37,026 nt of DNA from Cytophagaceae bacterium (GCA_002712765.1 PAUP01000087.1:1-37026), one strand, 5' to 3'. Counted from the stretch's first letter, positions 18,301-27,036 are shown. The notes: generated from the letters alone by a model not told the origin. A program made the numbers and translations.

Positions 18301-18770
18301 TCGAGTTCAGAATTCAAGACGCTATTTTGATTGTTCCCTATAGAAACGCCTCTGAGAATACTACCGCTTGTATTTAAGCCCTGGAAAGGAACATAGCCAC
18401 CGGCATTGGCAGAGCGATTAACCTTGTAAATACGATCGAGTTGCCCCGTACTGTTAACAATGCGATCGCTATCGTAAAAAGAATATTTCTTGGTGAGAAA
18501 ACTGGGAAAGGTTTGATAGGAAATCACAAGGGTATCTAGGCTTGCTTTAAGACTAGGATCAATTTTGAGCAACGCTTTGCCAAAATCAATACTATAACGG
18601 CTGCTATCTATAGCTTGATTGTTTAGCGATTGCAGGGTAAACGTTTCGGGAATAATGGCTGTACTATCTAGGATGATACTATCGCGTACGGCTACTTTTT
18701 TAAGCTGTATATCCTGTGCCGATATCACAGCAGTACAGAAAAAGAAAAAAAGTAAAAACCTTTGGCGCAT
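15324..18770 (-). CDS. Large outer-membrane beta-barrel-like protein, unknown
   Basis: A 1148-residue exported protein. A signal peptide (MRQRFLLFFFFCTAVISAQ) begins at ATG 18770; a TTG at 18773 is less likely. The N-terminal third contains GSILRGVSIGNNQNSVLNSELDLQVSG and SWNIRAGDINLQNADSYF, the middle a Gly/Asn-rich Ig-like stretch (ERVYVNGIQLERGETEDYIIDYNAGEIRF in pieces), and the last half is rich in alternating polar/aromatic strands, ending in Phe-Phe as outer-membrane barrels do. A DYNNDGIQQLEEFE motif may bind calcium. It resembles large Bacteroidota surface barrels but I cannot assign SprA or another name. A degenerate palindromic repeat (15508-15524) lies in the coding region. Confidence 0.75.
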   Translation of the reverse strand: MRQRFLLFFFFCTAVISAQDIQLKKVAVRDSIILDSTAIIPETFTLQSLNNQAIDSSRYSIDFGKALLKIDPSLKASLDTLVISYQTFPSFLTKKYSFYDSDRIVNSTGQLDRIYKVNRSANAGGYVPFQGLNTSGSILRGVSIGNNQNSVLNSELDLQVSGKLNDKVTLRASLQDSNIPNQEGGYSQNLDEFDQIFIELFSDSWNIRAGDINLQNADSYFGKFTKKIQGLSLQANLPLSDVSQSNVFATGALVRGVFTQSNFVGQEGNQGPYKLTGPNGELFVLVISGSERVYVNGIQLERGETEDYIIDYNAGEIRFNATYPITSEMRIQVEYQFSERRYTRFIAYGGGSLRSQGFGKTENSSFELNAHVYSESDAKNQPLQQNLSSEQVAVLAAAGDNKELMVAPSAVSDTFGENKVLYRQVLVNGVSIFEFSTDPDEELFNVRFSLVGENQGDYVISNTNTLQRTFEYVPPVNGVPQGSYAPVVQLFAPTLLQMGVVNGHYRPSEKTNIAFEAAGSKNDLNLFSDLDDGNNDAFAVHLEGQHQVFQKDSTQRLNAFTNWDYIQKDFVNQEGLYNVEFNRDWNLENSLSNASGVLPSNQNLVTTGVTYQHRALGDFQYQFDFLDFDDFYSGRRHTLNANIATRQLNGQVLASTLNSSSTTSVSTFSKLYSNMAYGIKNAWVGAKFLTEDNKRVIKANDSLTPDSQRFEMYEAFVGVGDSTNVFVEAGYRYRINDSLRNNRITQVNTSNTYFLKSQLIKNQKTNISAFINYRSLSYSNNQEAENSLNSRLLYDQRFANDLVRLNTVFETNSGTQPQQEFTYVAVDEGQGTHTWNDYNNDGIQQLEEFELAQFQDESDFIRVLLPNQIFIKTHQNKLSQQLTFNPQQWSGQKGLKKFLSLFYNQTSYTIDRRTRRDGEDFNINPFETDDNEIGAIINFSNSLFLHRGKQRYTTSYTYINTNSKNLLSTGLQENELYSHQLVFLHKVKESWLFNIKSSLGQTESEAENFPSRNFKIDNYAINPKLSYLFGKQSSISAFYTYADKVNQIGELESLEQQNLGIAFALTNAEKLSLTGELRYIDNRFRGSAFTPVAYQMLEGLQPGTNFTWNVIAQKRLTKFLDLNVSYFGRKSENSNTIHTGNVQLRAFF
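15508..15524. repeat. Palindromic word, one mismatch, inside the barrel gene
   Basis: GCGCTTCCGCGAAAGCG. One base breaks the palindrome. It is in frame and encodes part of RFRGSA on the minus strand. Confidence 0.7.
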
Positions 18771-18907
18771 CAAGTGTAAAACTCGCAGTTTGTCATTTTA
18801 TTTTAACCTGACTAAGGTAGGTCTAATTATGTTAAAACTTTATAGCCTTTTTAACGACTTTGCTATAGCGAATTTATAAATTAGCGGCACAACCAGAATG
18901 CGCTACT

Positions 18908-19672
18908 ATGAAAATCATCTCTTATAATGTAAATGGAATACGCGCTGCTATGCGTAAAGGTTTTATAGAGTGGCTACAGCAGGCAAACCCTGATGTACTT
19001 TGCATACAGGAAACCAAGGCCAACGAAGACCAGGTAGATACGGCGCTAATTGAAGCAGCAGGCTACCACCATTATTGGTTTAGTGCTCAGAAAAAGGGCT
19101 ATAGCGGTGTGGCCATATTTACAAAAGAGCAGCCCAAGCACATAGAATATGGCACGGGTATCGAATCTATGGATTACGAGGGCCGTACGATCAGGGTCGA
19201 TTTTGACAAGGTTTCGGTGATGAGTTTGTATTTGCCTTCAGGGACGAACAGTGCCAGACTCTCACATAAGTTTGAGTTTATGGATTTGTTTCAGTCTTAC
19301 GTCGACGAGCTCAAAAAGGAAATTCCCAATTTGGTCATTTGTGGAGATTACAACATCTGTCATGAGGCTATAGATATTCACGATCCTGTGCGCAATAAAA
19401 AAGTGAGCGGTTTTTTACCTGAAGAGCGCGAGTGGATTGGCAACTTTATAGATAGTGGCTTTATCGATTCTTTTAGACATTTAAATAAAGACCCTCACCA
19501 CTATACCTGGTGGAGCTATAGAGCCAATGCCAGAGCCAATAATAAAGGCTGGCGTATTGATTATAATATGGTAAGCGAGCCCTTACAAGAAAACATCCAA
19601 AGAGCCGTTATTTTATCGGACGCCATGCATAGCGATCATTGCCCGCATATGGTACAGTTGTCTTGGTCGTAA
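18908..19672 (+). CDS. xth: Exodeoxyribonuclease III
   Basis: A 254-residue exonuclease/AP endonuclease of the EEP superfamily; repairs abasic sites and removes 3' blocks in the cytoplasm. Visible catalytic landmarks: NVNGIRAAMRKG, the metal-binding Glu35 in IQETKA, CGDYNICHEAIDIHDP (Asp and Asn of the active site), WWSYRANARANNKGWRIDY, and the C-terminal SDHCPHM with the Asp-His pair. Length is usual for the family. It sits upstream of the OmpA-like gene with a 31-base gap and could share a transcript with it. Confidence 0.96.
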   Translation: MKIISYNVNGIRAAMRKGFIEWLQQANPDVLCIQETKANEDQVDTALIEAAGYHHYWFSAQKKGYSGVAIFTKEQPKHIEYGTGIESMDYEGRTIRVDFDKVSVMSLYLPSGTNSARLSHKFEFMDLFQSYVDELKKEIPNLVICGDYNICHEAIDIHDPVRNKKVSGFLPEEREWIGNFIDSGFIDSFRHLNKDPHHYTWWSYRANARANNKGWRIDYNMVSEPLQENIQRAVILSDAMHSDHCPHMVQLSWS

Positions 19673-19703
19673 GCTTTATTCATCATAAAAAACAACCCCT
19701 GAT

Positions 19704-20687
19704 ATGTTGCGCAAATTTATCATACTTCTCCTTCCAATCCTTGTTTTAAATAGCTGTGTGTCGGCTAAGGTGTACAAAGATCTCGAATCAAAATATGCCA
19801 AGCTGCGATCCCAAAATCGAGATCTTTCTAGCGATTTATCAACGGCCCAGAAGGCACTTGAAGACTGTACCCAAGAGTACAATGAGACCAAAACGGCACT
19901 CGATCAAACCACGGCTCGTTATGCCGCCTTGGAACGTGATTACGCTTCTGCGAAAGCGAACTTAGACAATCTACAAGCCTCTTATGCTGCATTAGAAGCC
20001 AATAGTAGTGCCAGTATCGCCGAAAATGTCAAACAAAATAGAGCCTTACTTGCCCAATTAGAAGTCCAACAAAAGGCGCTTGATGAAAGTAAAGCCAAGT
20101 TAGATACAGAGCGCAAGCGTCTAGAACGCCTCCAACAAGACTTGGCCGAGAGATCGGCTAGGGTAGACGAGCTAGAGCGCGTCATTGCTGCCAAGGATGC
20201 CGCTATGCGTGCCTTAAAAGATGCGATTTCTAGTGCCTTAACAGATTTTGAAGGAAAAGGCCTAACCGTAGAGCAGCGCGATGGTAAGGTATATGTATCT
20301 CTAGAAAACAAACTATTATTTGCTTCGGGTAGTTGGAATGTTGGGGCCAATGGCCGCAGAGCTGTTGAACAATTAGGTGCAGTTCTTGCTAATAACCCTG
20401 AGATCGCTGTGCTTATAGAAGGTCATACCGATGATGTACCATATAGCGGGAGTGGGAATCTCTCAGGCAATTGGGATTTGTCTGCCAAGCGAGCTACTGC
20501 TATTGTCAAGATTTTGAGAGAAAATACAACCATAGATCCTAAAAATCTAACAGCAGCTGGCCGAGGTCAATACGCCCCAGTTGCTCCCAATGACAGTCCT
20601 GAAAACAAAGCAAAAAACAGACGTATAGAAGTTATTCTAACGCCTAAACTAGATGAGATTACTGCCCTATTGAAAGATGTAAATTAA
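19704..20687 (+). CDS. OmpA family lipoprotein with coiled coil
   Basis: A 327-residue lipoprotein. The signal ends in the lipobox VLNSC (Cys18). A long coiled coil spans about 25-170. The C-terminal OmpA-like peptidoglycan-binding domain has LIEGHTDDVPYSG, NWDLSAKRATAIV and NRRIEVIL, including the Asp and Arg that bind diaminopimelate. The protein should link the outer membrane to peptidoglycan, with the coil as a spacer across the periplasm. The downstream reductase gene starts eight bases after the stop. A degenerate palindromic repeat (19943-19958) encodes Ala-Ser-Ala-Lys-Ala within the coil. Confidence 0.92.
   Translation: MLRKFIILLLPILVLNSCVSAKVYKDLESKYAKLRSQNRDLSSDLSTAQKALEDCTQEYNETKTALDQTTARYAALERDYASAKANLDNLQASYAALEANSSASIAENVKQNRALLAQLEVQQKALDESKAKLDTERKRLERLQQDLAERSARVDELERVIAAKDAAMRALKDAISSALTDFEGKGLTVEQRDGKVYVSLENKLLFASGSWNVGANGRRAVEQLGAVLANNPEIAVLIEGHTDDVPYSGSGNLSGNWDLSAKRATAIVKILRENTTIDPKNLTAAGRGQYAPVAPNDSPENKAKNRRIEVILTPKLDEITALLKDVN
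19943..19958. repeat. Degenerate palindromic word inside the OmpA-like gene
   Basis: CGCTTCTGCGAAAGCG; imperfect at the centre of the left arm. In frame it gives ASAKA in the coiled coil, close to AFAKA in the serine hydrolase. Confidence 0.65.
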
Positions 20688-20695
20688 ACCTGTAT

Positions 20696-21730
20696 ATGAG
20701 ATATTCCTATTTGCCTACTACCGATATAAAAGTTTCTAAGATCTGTCTAGGTTCTATGACCTGGGGGGAGCAAAACACCCCTAAAGAAGGTCACGAGCAG
20801 CTTGATTATGCCATAGATAGAGGTGTTAATTTTATCGATACAGCCGAAATGTATGCCGTCCCTGGCAAACCTGAAACTCAGGGAGCCACAGAGACCATCA
20901 TTGGAGATTGGTTGGCATCCAGAAAAAACAGATCAGAGGTGGTATTGGCTTCTAAAGTCACTGGGCCAAGTCCAACTTTTGCGCATATTCGAGAAAACTT
21001 GGGGTTCTCCAAATCAGCTATTGATGATGCCTTACACAAAAGCTTAAAAAGATTACAAACTGATTACTTGGATCTCTATCAACTGCATTGGCCCGAAAGA
21101 AACACCAATTTTTTTGGACAGCGAGGGTATACGCATAAACCAGACGAGCAATGGGAGGACAATATCGCTGCCATACTCGATAGATTGGACGAGCATATCA
21201 AAGCAGGAAAAATACGGCATATCGGTTTGAGTAATGAATCTCCTTTTGGTGTTATGCGTTTTGTAGAAGAGGCAAGAAAAGGAAAACCTCGTATGCTTAC
21301 CGTACAAAATCCGTATAACTTACTCAACCGTAAGGACGAAGTAGGACTAACCGAGGTGTTACATCGAGAAAATCTTGGCCATCTACCCTATTCTCCGCTT
21401 GGATTTGGGCAATTAACTGGAAAGTACTTGGATGGATATCCACCTAATGCTCGTGTGACCCTTTTTCCAAATTATAACCGCTATCACAGTGATAATGGGT
21501 TTAAAGCTACACGTGAGTACAAAGCCATTGCCGATGCACACGATATGAGTTTAACTCAGATGGCGCTTGCCTTTGTTAATGATCGTCCCTTTGTCACGGC
21601 CAACATTATTGGAGCTACGAGTCTAGAACAATTAAAAGAAAATATCGATAGTATTGACGTGAGATTGTCTCCAGAAATTTTAGACCAGATTGATCAGGTA
21701 CACGCGCTTATCCCTAATCCTGCGCCTTAA
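20696..21730 (+). CDS. tas: NADP(H)-dependent aldo-keto reductase, Tas type
   Basis: A 344-residue TIM-barrel oxidoreductase. The sequence follows E. coli Tas closely: GSMTWGEQNTPKEGHEQLDYA, FIDTAEMYAVP with the catalytic Asp and Tyr, VLASKVTGP with the Lys, YQLHWPERNTNFFGQRGY with the His, QNPYNLLNRKDEVGL, and LPYSPLGFGQLTGKYL. Tas-type enzymes reduce carbonyl compounds; the physiological substrate is not known. It begins eight bases after the OmpA-like gene, so the two are probably cotranscribed. Its stop overlaps the radA stop (TTAA at 21727-21730). Confidence 0.93.
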   Translation: MRYSYLPTTDIKVSKICLGSMTWGEQNTPKEGHEQLDYAIDRGVNFIDTAEMYAVPGKPETQGATETIIGDWLASRKNRSEVVLASKVTGPSPTFAHIRENLGFSKSAIDDALHKSLKRLQTDYLDLYQLHWPERNTNFFGQRGYTHKPDEQWEDNIAAILDRLDEHIKAGKIRHIGLSNESPFGVMRFVEEARKGKPRMLTVQNPYNLLNRKDEVGLTEVLHRENLGHLPYSPLGFGQLTGKYLDGYPPNARVTLFPNYNRYHSDNGFKATREYKAIADAHDMSLTQMALAFVNDRPFVTANIIGATSLEQLKENIDSIDVRLSPEILDQIDQVHALIPNPAP

Positions 21731-23100
21731 CCAAATAAGTGACGTACCAGGTCATGCACCTTGGCAATTTTAATAATTTGGATGTTGTATGGTCTCTCTG
21801 CGACTTTGCAATAGGTAGAAATTACAATACTTTCAAAGCCTAATTTTTCGGCTTCGAGTATACGCTGATCTACCCTGGTTACTGGTCGCACTTCTCCAGC
21901 AAGACCTACCTCGGCGGCAAAACACATGGTTTTGGCGATGGCGATATCTACATTAGAAGATAAAACAGCAGCCACCACTGCCAGGTCAATGGCGGGGTCA
22001 TCTACAGAGATACCTCCAGTGACATTCAAAAAAACATCCTTTGCCCCTAGCTTAAAACCGGCTCGTTTTTCCAAGACTGTCAATAACATATTAAGGCGCT
22101 TCACATTATATCCTGTCGCCGATCGCTGAGGCGTGCCGTAAACGGCCGTACTCACCAATGCTTGTATTTCTATCATTAAGGGCCGCATTCCTTCTTGGGT
22201 AGCCGCTATGGCGGTACCACTTAATTCTTCGGCGTTTTTTGATATTAAAATTTCACTGGGGTTGGCCACTTCACGCAACCCACTGCCTTGCATTTCGTAA
22301 ATCCCGAGCTCATTGGTGCTTCCAAAACGATTTTTATGCGCTCTTAAAATACGATACACATGATTGCGATCTCCTTCAAATTGTAAGACGGTATCTACCA
22401 TGTGTTCTAAAATTTTGGGTCCGGCAATATTGCCATCTTTGGTAATATGCCCAATAAGAATCACTGGAGTTGCGGTTTCTTTAGCAAACCGAATTAACTC
22501 AGAGGTGGTTTCTCGTATTTGAGATATGCTACCTGCGGCGCTTTCGATATGGTCAGAATGTAGGGTTTGTATCGAATCAATGATCACAATATCGGGCTCC
22601 ATGGTTTCGATATGTCTAAATATATTTTGAGTTTTTGTTTCGGTTAACACATAGCATTGATCGCTTTCTGGATTGATACGTTCTGCTCGCATTTTTATTT
22701 GCTGCTGGCTTTCTTCTCCAGAAACATAGAGGGTTTTATAAGGCAAGACCAACGAGATTTGAAGTAGTAAGGTGCTTTTTCCGATACCAGGTTCTCCACC
22801 CAATAGTGTTAGTGACCCCGGGACCAAGCCGCCGCCCAGCACCCTGTTTAATTCACCATTTTTGGTATTCATTCGCGCTTCGGTCACCGTCGATATATCA
22901 GCTATTTTGAGCGGTTTTGAAAGACGTGATTTGGCTTTTGAACTAGCGGGATTGGCTTGTTTCCATTCTTTTTTATCTGCTTTTTGCACAACTTCTTCAA
23001 CTATGGTATTCCACTGTTTACACCCGTGGCATTGTCCTGCCCACTTAGCGTGTTGGGTGCCACAGTTTTGACAAAAAAAGGTCGTTTTTGTTTTGGCCAT
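21727..23100 (-). CDS. radA: DNA repair protein RadA
   Basis: A 457-residue RecA-like ATPase that promotes branch migration in recombination repair. It has an N-terminal zinc finger (CQNCG and CHGCKQW), the Walker A GGEPGIGKST, Walker B IVIIDSIQTL, the RadA signature KNRFGSTNELG, and a C-terminal Lon-like domain (LMIEIQALVS to the end). Length is usual. The start is ATG 23100, with an 8+8-base inverted repeat (23109-23125) nine bases upstream in the leader. The 3' end overlaps the aldo-keto reductase gene by four bases. Confidence 0.97.
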   Translation of the reverse strand: MAKTKTTFFCQNCGTQHAKWAGQCHGCKQWNTIVEEVVQKADKKEWKQANPASSKAKSRLSKPLKIADISTVTEARMNTKNGELNRVLGGGLVPGSLTLLGGEPGIGKSTLLLQISLVLPYKTLYVSGEESQQQIKMRAERINPESDQCYVLTETKTQNIFRHIETMEPDIVIIDSIQTLHSDHIESAAGSISQIRETTSELIRFAKETATPVILIGHITKDGNIAGPKILEHMVDTVLQFEGDRNHVYRILRAHKNRFGSTNELGIYEMQGSGLREVANPSEILISKNAEELSGTAIAATQEGMRPLMIEIQALVSTAVYGTPQRSATGYNVKRLNMLLTVLEKRAGFKLGAKDVFLNVTGGISVDDPAIDLAVVAAVLSSNVDIAIAKTMCFAAEVGLAGEVRPVTRVDQRILEAEKLGFESIVISTYCKVAERPYNIQIIKIAKVHDLVRHLFG

Positions 23101-23338
23101 AATTGTAATTTCGCTTTAAGCGAAAATAAGCATTATACCCAATAATTGGCCCACCAGTAGTAAGTAAACCGCTATGATATCTCTTGATTGGCGCTACTGT
23201 GATAGCTTGAAACCATCTAAATATCGCGCTGCTCATAATCGTATAAATCAAGACACTAGCTACGGGCTAGCTCAAATATTTTGTATGTGAGCAGTAGTAA
23301 AAAGTAATCCGAATTAGCTACCTTTCACACATTAGATT
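23101..23338. other. Longest intergenic gap (238 bases), divergent
   Basis: Lies between divergent radA and the histidine kinase gene, so it should carry both promoters. Apart from the inverted repeat near radA and a short CTAGC/GCTAG pair near 23255, I see no RNA gene, no clear TAnnTTTG box and no ORF worth calling. Confidence 0.5.
23109..23125. repeat. Inverted repeat in the radA leader
   Basis: TTTCGCTT (23109-23116) and AAGCGAAA (23118-23125) with one base between. It looks like a rearranged form of the palindromic word found before glyS. Confidence 0.7.
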
Positions 23339-26300
23339 TTGCTACCCCTGACACATAAGTTATACATAGCGTTGATGTTGTTTTTTGTCCAATTTTTAGG
23401 CGCTCAATCGGACAATATTTACCATGAAGTTTTTACCAAAAAAGACGGATTAGAAATTCAAGACGCCTTGGCAATAGCTATTGATGACGATGGCTTTGTT
23501 TGGTTAGGCGGTTCTGATCTAGATCAGAGAAATATCATAGAAAGCGATCAGGAATTATTTATTCAACGCTTTGACGGGCATAACTTTCACAAATTTGATT
23601 TGCCTATAGGGCGTTTTAAGTATACCGCGGTAGATCACTTTTATAAACGCAAAGACGGCAGCTTTTTTATCAGAGCCAAAACGGCGAGCAATACCGCAGA
23701 GCTATTAGTATTCGATCCCGTAACAACCCTATTTGAGCACCTTCCCATTCATAGCAAATCCGGAAAAATTGAGAGTGTATCTAAGATCTTTCTCCATCGC
23801 GATAAAGAGTACATTTTAATACAACAAGGTGATGTAATAACCCTTAACCGTATTGAAGATGGGCTACACTTTGTACCTGTTTTTAGCTTTACCCTTGATG
23901 TAGGTAGTAAATACGCCATCGATGCCACAACGGCTGTAATTTTTACTGAAGAATACATTTTGATAGGAGATGATAATTTTCCGTTTACCTATTTTGATTG
24001 GGAAGGACGACAACTAAACCAAATAGCCAGCGCCAGCTTTGCACCTAATCGAGATGCCGATATTGTTAAATTTATGGCAGAAGAGGTAGTGGAGATTGAG
24101 GGTAAACCTTGTTTGTTTATCAACAACGAAAAGGCTTTGTATACTGTGTCTAACAAAGGGTATGCATTAGAAGCATTAGAAGGAGATGCGCGTACCAATA
24201 CCAGAGCCGCTTTAAAAACCCTTAATGATCGTTTTGGAAATCATATCATCGCCACTGCAGACGATACGGGGCTGGGTGTATTTAAAATGACAGCAAACGG
24301 TAGACAAGTGCTCTATGCAGGAAAAGTCCTCGCAGGGACACCTGCCTTGAAATTGGCTTCTAAAGACTTGGAAAAAGATTTTTGGGTATTTACCAATCAA
24401 GGGGAGTTGCATTATTTTAAATTTCCGCCCAAAACGATTAAAAATTATTTGACAGATGCTGGTCTCAGACGCATCGTATCATTAGATAAGAACAATTATC
24501 TAATCGCCACAGACAGCGATGGTTGGTACACGATGAACAAGCAAACCCATGAGCTTTCGCCCTATAAACTTACCTTAAAGGGAAAGGCTATACAGCCGCG
24601 ATATAATCGCAATCTCATTGTAGAAAATCAAGTAATTTGGAGTAATAGCGCTAGTAGTATTATTAAGATTAATCGTCAAGATCAAAGTGTAGAGCGCTTT
24701 AGAAGATACCCTGTCGCTTGTTTAGAGCGGCCCACAGATTCGACCATCATTTATGGTACCAATCGCTATAATTTGATGGAATTTAATACCAAATCAGAAT
24801 TGCACAGGGTATTGCTCAAAACAGATACGCTCGAATTTTTTGATATGGTCTTAAACCCTGAGAAAACAAAAGCTATTTGTGCTACAGACAAGGGGTTGCT
24901 GGTGTATAATTTGAAAAATAAAAAGCATACTTTTTACGACAACAAAAAGCTGGATGATCCCTTTTTGCTTACCATAACTTATGATGCGCAAAGGGGCTAT
25001 TTACTGGGAAGCCGATCAGGAAAAATCATCAGATACACCGATAAGACAAAGGAGTTAGAAACGGTGTATTCTGACCCCTTAAAGGCAGGAATTGCGGGTA
25101 TTCTCTTTGACGACAAAGGCCAATGGTGGGTCAATACTTTTAATGGATTAGTCGTATTAAATCCTGAGCGCGAGATACTCAATCGATTTTCAGTAACCGA
25201 TGGATTGTCAGATAATGAAGGCAATCGATACAGCGCCCTCAGAACAGATAAGGGGATGTTTTTTGGTGCGATTAGAGGGCTCAATTTTTTTGATCCAGAC
25301 ATCTTACAGCCTACAACATCAGAAGCACAGCTCGAGGTGATGCGTATTCAGGCTTTTGATGAGAATAGCATGTCCTATCAAGAAAATTACAACCGAAAGT
25401 ATTTGCGCAAATCCACCAATAATAGCAGGGGTTATCAACCTATTAAAATATCTTCCGAAAACAGGAGCTTAGAGGTAGATTTTGCCCTGACAAACATGAG
25501 CGTAACACGAGAAGAACAGTATCAATATCGCATTAATGGAGATCAGTGGGTGCCACTGCGGTCATCTCCTACACTACAATTTTCTAATCTTGAGGCCGGG
25601 CAATATGCGCTGGATTTGCGATCATTAAATTTTGCAGGAAAACCCATCGGTAAAACCTTGACGCTTTTTCTGGTAGTAGATAATTTCTTTTACAAAACCT
25701 GGTGGTTTTATTTGCTCATTTTATTGGCGAGTATTGGTTTGATAAGCTGGATGTTTTATCAGCAACGACTTCGTAACAAACTACAAATACAATTTGCTCA
25801 AAACCTTTTGCAGTCGCAAGAAGAAGAACGCACTCGTATTGCCAAAGAACTTCACGATAGTGTGGGGCAACAACTCACTCTGATAAAAAAGAAGGCTCAG
25901 GTTTTAGAAGATGCTGAGGTGGCAGGACTCACCCATAGAGCGCTGGAAGAAGTAAGGACAATTTCTCGGGGCTTATATCCTGCCTTATTGCGTCAGGTTG
26001 GCCTTAGTGGAAGCATTGAGCAATTGCTCTTGGATGTAGACGAACAGACCGAGTTATTTGTCTCTGTAGAGATTGAAGATGTAGACGCCTATTTTAACGA
26101 GCAACAGGCGCTTAATTTGTATCGTTTTGTACAGGAGAATGTGACTAATGTGATCAAACATGCACAGGCCTCTACGCTGTTGGTGCGAATGGTTCTCAAT
26201 TCTTCAAAAGCGGCAGTACTTGTTGAAATATCAGATAATGGAAAGGGGTTTGATCAGGTAGAGACGCAAAAGAAAAATTCACTGGGTTTAAAAACCATGC

Positions 26301-26392
26301 AGGAACGCATACATATGTTAGGCGGATTTTTTATCTTGGAAAGTAATGAGCAGACAGGTACGAGAAGTATTGCCGAAATACCCCTAAAATGA
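23339..26392 (+). CDS. Propeller-sensor histidine kinase (HisKA_3)
   Basis: A 1017-residue membrane histidine kinase. An N-terminal signal (MLPLTHKLYIALMLFFVQFLGAQ) leads to a periplasmic sensor of about 640 residues with propeller-type repeats (DDDGFVWLGGSD, DDKGQWWVNTFNGLVVLN, TDGLSDNEGN), then a Y_Y_Y-type domain (about 690-775), one membrane segment (about 787-808, WWFYLLILLASIGLISW), a HisKA_3 dimerisation domain with phospho-acceptor His839 in KELHDSVGQQ, and a HATPase domain (ENVTNVIKHAQA, DNGKGFD, SLGLKTMQERI). The start is a TTG; an in-frame TAG lies at 23333 and the first ATG (23374) would cut off most of the signal peptide. It overlaps its response regulator by ATGA. Similar kinases sense polysaccharides or envelope signals in Bacteroidota. 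Confidence 0.92.
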   Translation: MLPLTHKLYIALMLFFVQFLGAQSDNIYHEVFTKKDGLEIQDALAIAIDDDGFVWLGGSDLDQRNIIESDQELFIQRFDGHNFHKFDLPIGRFKYTAVDHFYKRKDGSFFIRAKTASNTAELLVFDPVTTLFEHLPIHSKSGKIESVSKIFLHRDKEYILIQQGDVITLNRIEDGLHFVPVFSFTLDVGSKYAIDATTAVIFTEEYILIGDDNFPFTYFDWEGRQLNQIASASFAPNRDADIVKFMAEEVVEIEGKPCLFINNEKALYTVSNKGYALEALEGDARTNTRAALKTLNDRFGNHIIATADDTGLGVFKMTANGRQVLYAGKVLAGTPALKLASKDLEKDFWVFTNQGELHYFKFPPKTIKNYLTDAGLRRIVSLDKNNYLIATDSDGWYTMNKQTHELSPYKLTLKGKAIQPRYNRNLIVENQVIWSNSASSIIKINRQDQSVERFRRYPVACLERPTDSTIIYGTNRYNLMEFNTKSELHRVLLKTDTLEFFDMVLNPEKTKAICATDKGLLVYNLKNKKHTFYDNKKLDDPFLLTITYDAQRGYLLGSRSGKIIRYTDKTKELETVYSDPLKAGIAGILFDDKGQWWVNTFNGLVVLNPEREILNRFSVTDGLSDNEGNRYSALRTDKGMFFGAIRGLNFFDPDILQPTTSEAQLEVMRIQAFDENSMSYQENYNRKYLRKSTNNSRGYQPIKISSENRSLEVDFALTNMSVTREEQYQYRINGDQWVPLRSSPTLQFSNLEAGQYALDLRSLNFAGKPIGKTLTLFLVVDNFFYKTWWFYLLILLASIGLISWMFYQQRLRNKLQIQFAQNLLQSQEEERTRIAKELHDSVGQQLTLIKKKAQVLEDAEVAGLTHRALEEVRTISRGLYPALLRQVGLSGSIEQLLLDVDEQTELFVSVEIEDVDAYFNEQQALNLYRFVQENVTNVIKHAQASTLLVRMVLNSSKAAVLVEISDNGKGFDQVETQKKNSLGLKTMQERIHMLGGFFILESNEQTGTRSIAEIPLK

Positions 26393-27036
26393 ACAAAGAA
26401 GAAATAACTTTACTCGTTGCAGATGACCATCCTATGTTACTCAAAGGCCTCGTCGACACTTTAAACGAGGCACAGTACCGAGTAATCGAAGGTGTTAGCA
26501 ATGGTGCTCAGGCAGTAGCTAGCATATGTGAGCAAAATCCAACGATTGCCCTATTGGATATAGAAATGCCCCTTTTATCGGGTTTTGAGGTGATTAGTAA
26601 GTGTCGGGAAGCCCATGTAACTACGAAGTTTATTATTCTCACCTCTCATAAAGAAAAAGGTTTTGTACATCAGGCCAAAAAATTAACTATATCTGGGTAT
26701 TTGCTTAAAGATGAACCCTTTGAGGAAATCGAGCGATGTATTGATGCTGTCGCGAAAGGAAAAACATACTTTAGCACTACGTTTGATGAGATATTTGCTC
26801 GGGAAGTCAATCCTCATCTCGAGAAAATTAAATTTTTGTCTCCCTCAGAACGTACCATCGTGCGATTGATTGCGCAGGAGAACTCATCAAAGGAAATCTC
26901 TGAATTGCTTAGTATATCAACACGAACGGTAGAAAAACACAGGGCAAACATCATTGCCAAACTAGACTTAGAAGCAGGTACCGATTCTTTGACTCATTGG
27001 TCACTTGAACACCGCGAACTTATACTTTCGCTTTAA
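26389..27036 (+). CDS. NarL/LuxR family response regulator
   Basis: A 215-residue DNA-binding regulator, the partner of the upstream kinase. The receiver domain has the acidic pair in VADDHPML, phospho-acceptor Asp57 in LLDIEMPLLSGF, the Thr/Ser switch in ILTSHKEKG and the Lys in YLLKDEPFEE. The C-terminal LuxR helix-turn-helix is LSPSERTIVRLIAQ to STRTVEKHRANI. It overlaps the kinase gene by four bases. The next 116 bases carry three TACGTA sites and a -7 box before the HYR-like gene, so this cluster is its likely target; that is inference. A degenerate palindromic word (GCTGTCGCGAAAGGA, 26746-26760) occurs within the gene. Confidence 0.95.
   Translation: MNKEEITLLVADDHPMLLKGLVDTLNEAQYRVIEGVSNGAQAVASICEQNPTIALLDIEMPLLSGFEVISKCREAHVTTKFIILTSHKEKGFVHQAKKLTISGYLLKDEPFEEIERCIDAVAKGKTYFSTTFDEIFAREVNPHLEKIKFLSPSERTIVRLIAQENSSKEISELLSISTRTVEKHRANIIAKLDLEAGTDSLTHWSLEHRELILSL

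Noticed and set aside
18619-18879. 86-codon plus-strand frame upstream of xth
   Set aside because: It is mostly antisense to the barrel gene's signal-peptide region and has no recognisable feature.
23101-23338. Possible RNA gene or riboswitch in the longest gap
   Set aside because: No tRNA-like cloverleaf or recognisable riboswitch core could be traced; only short inverted repeats.
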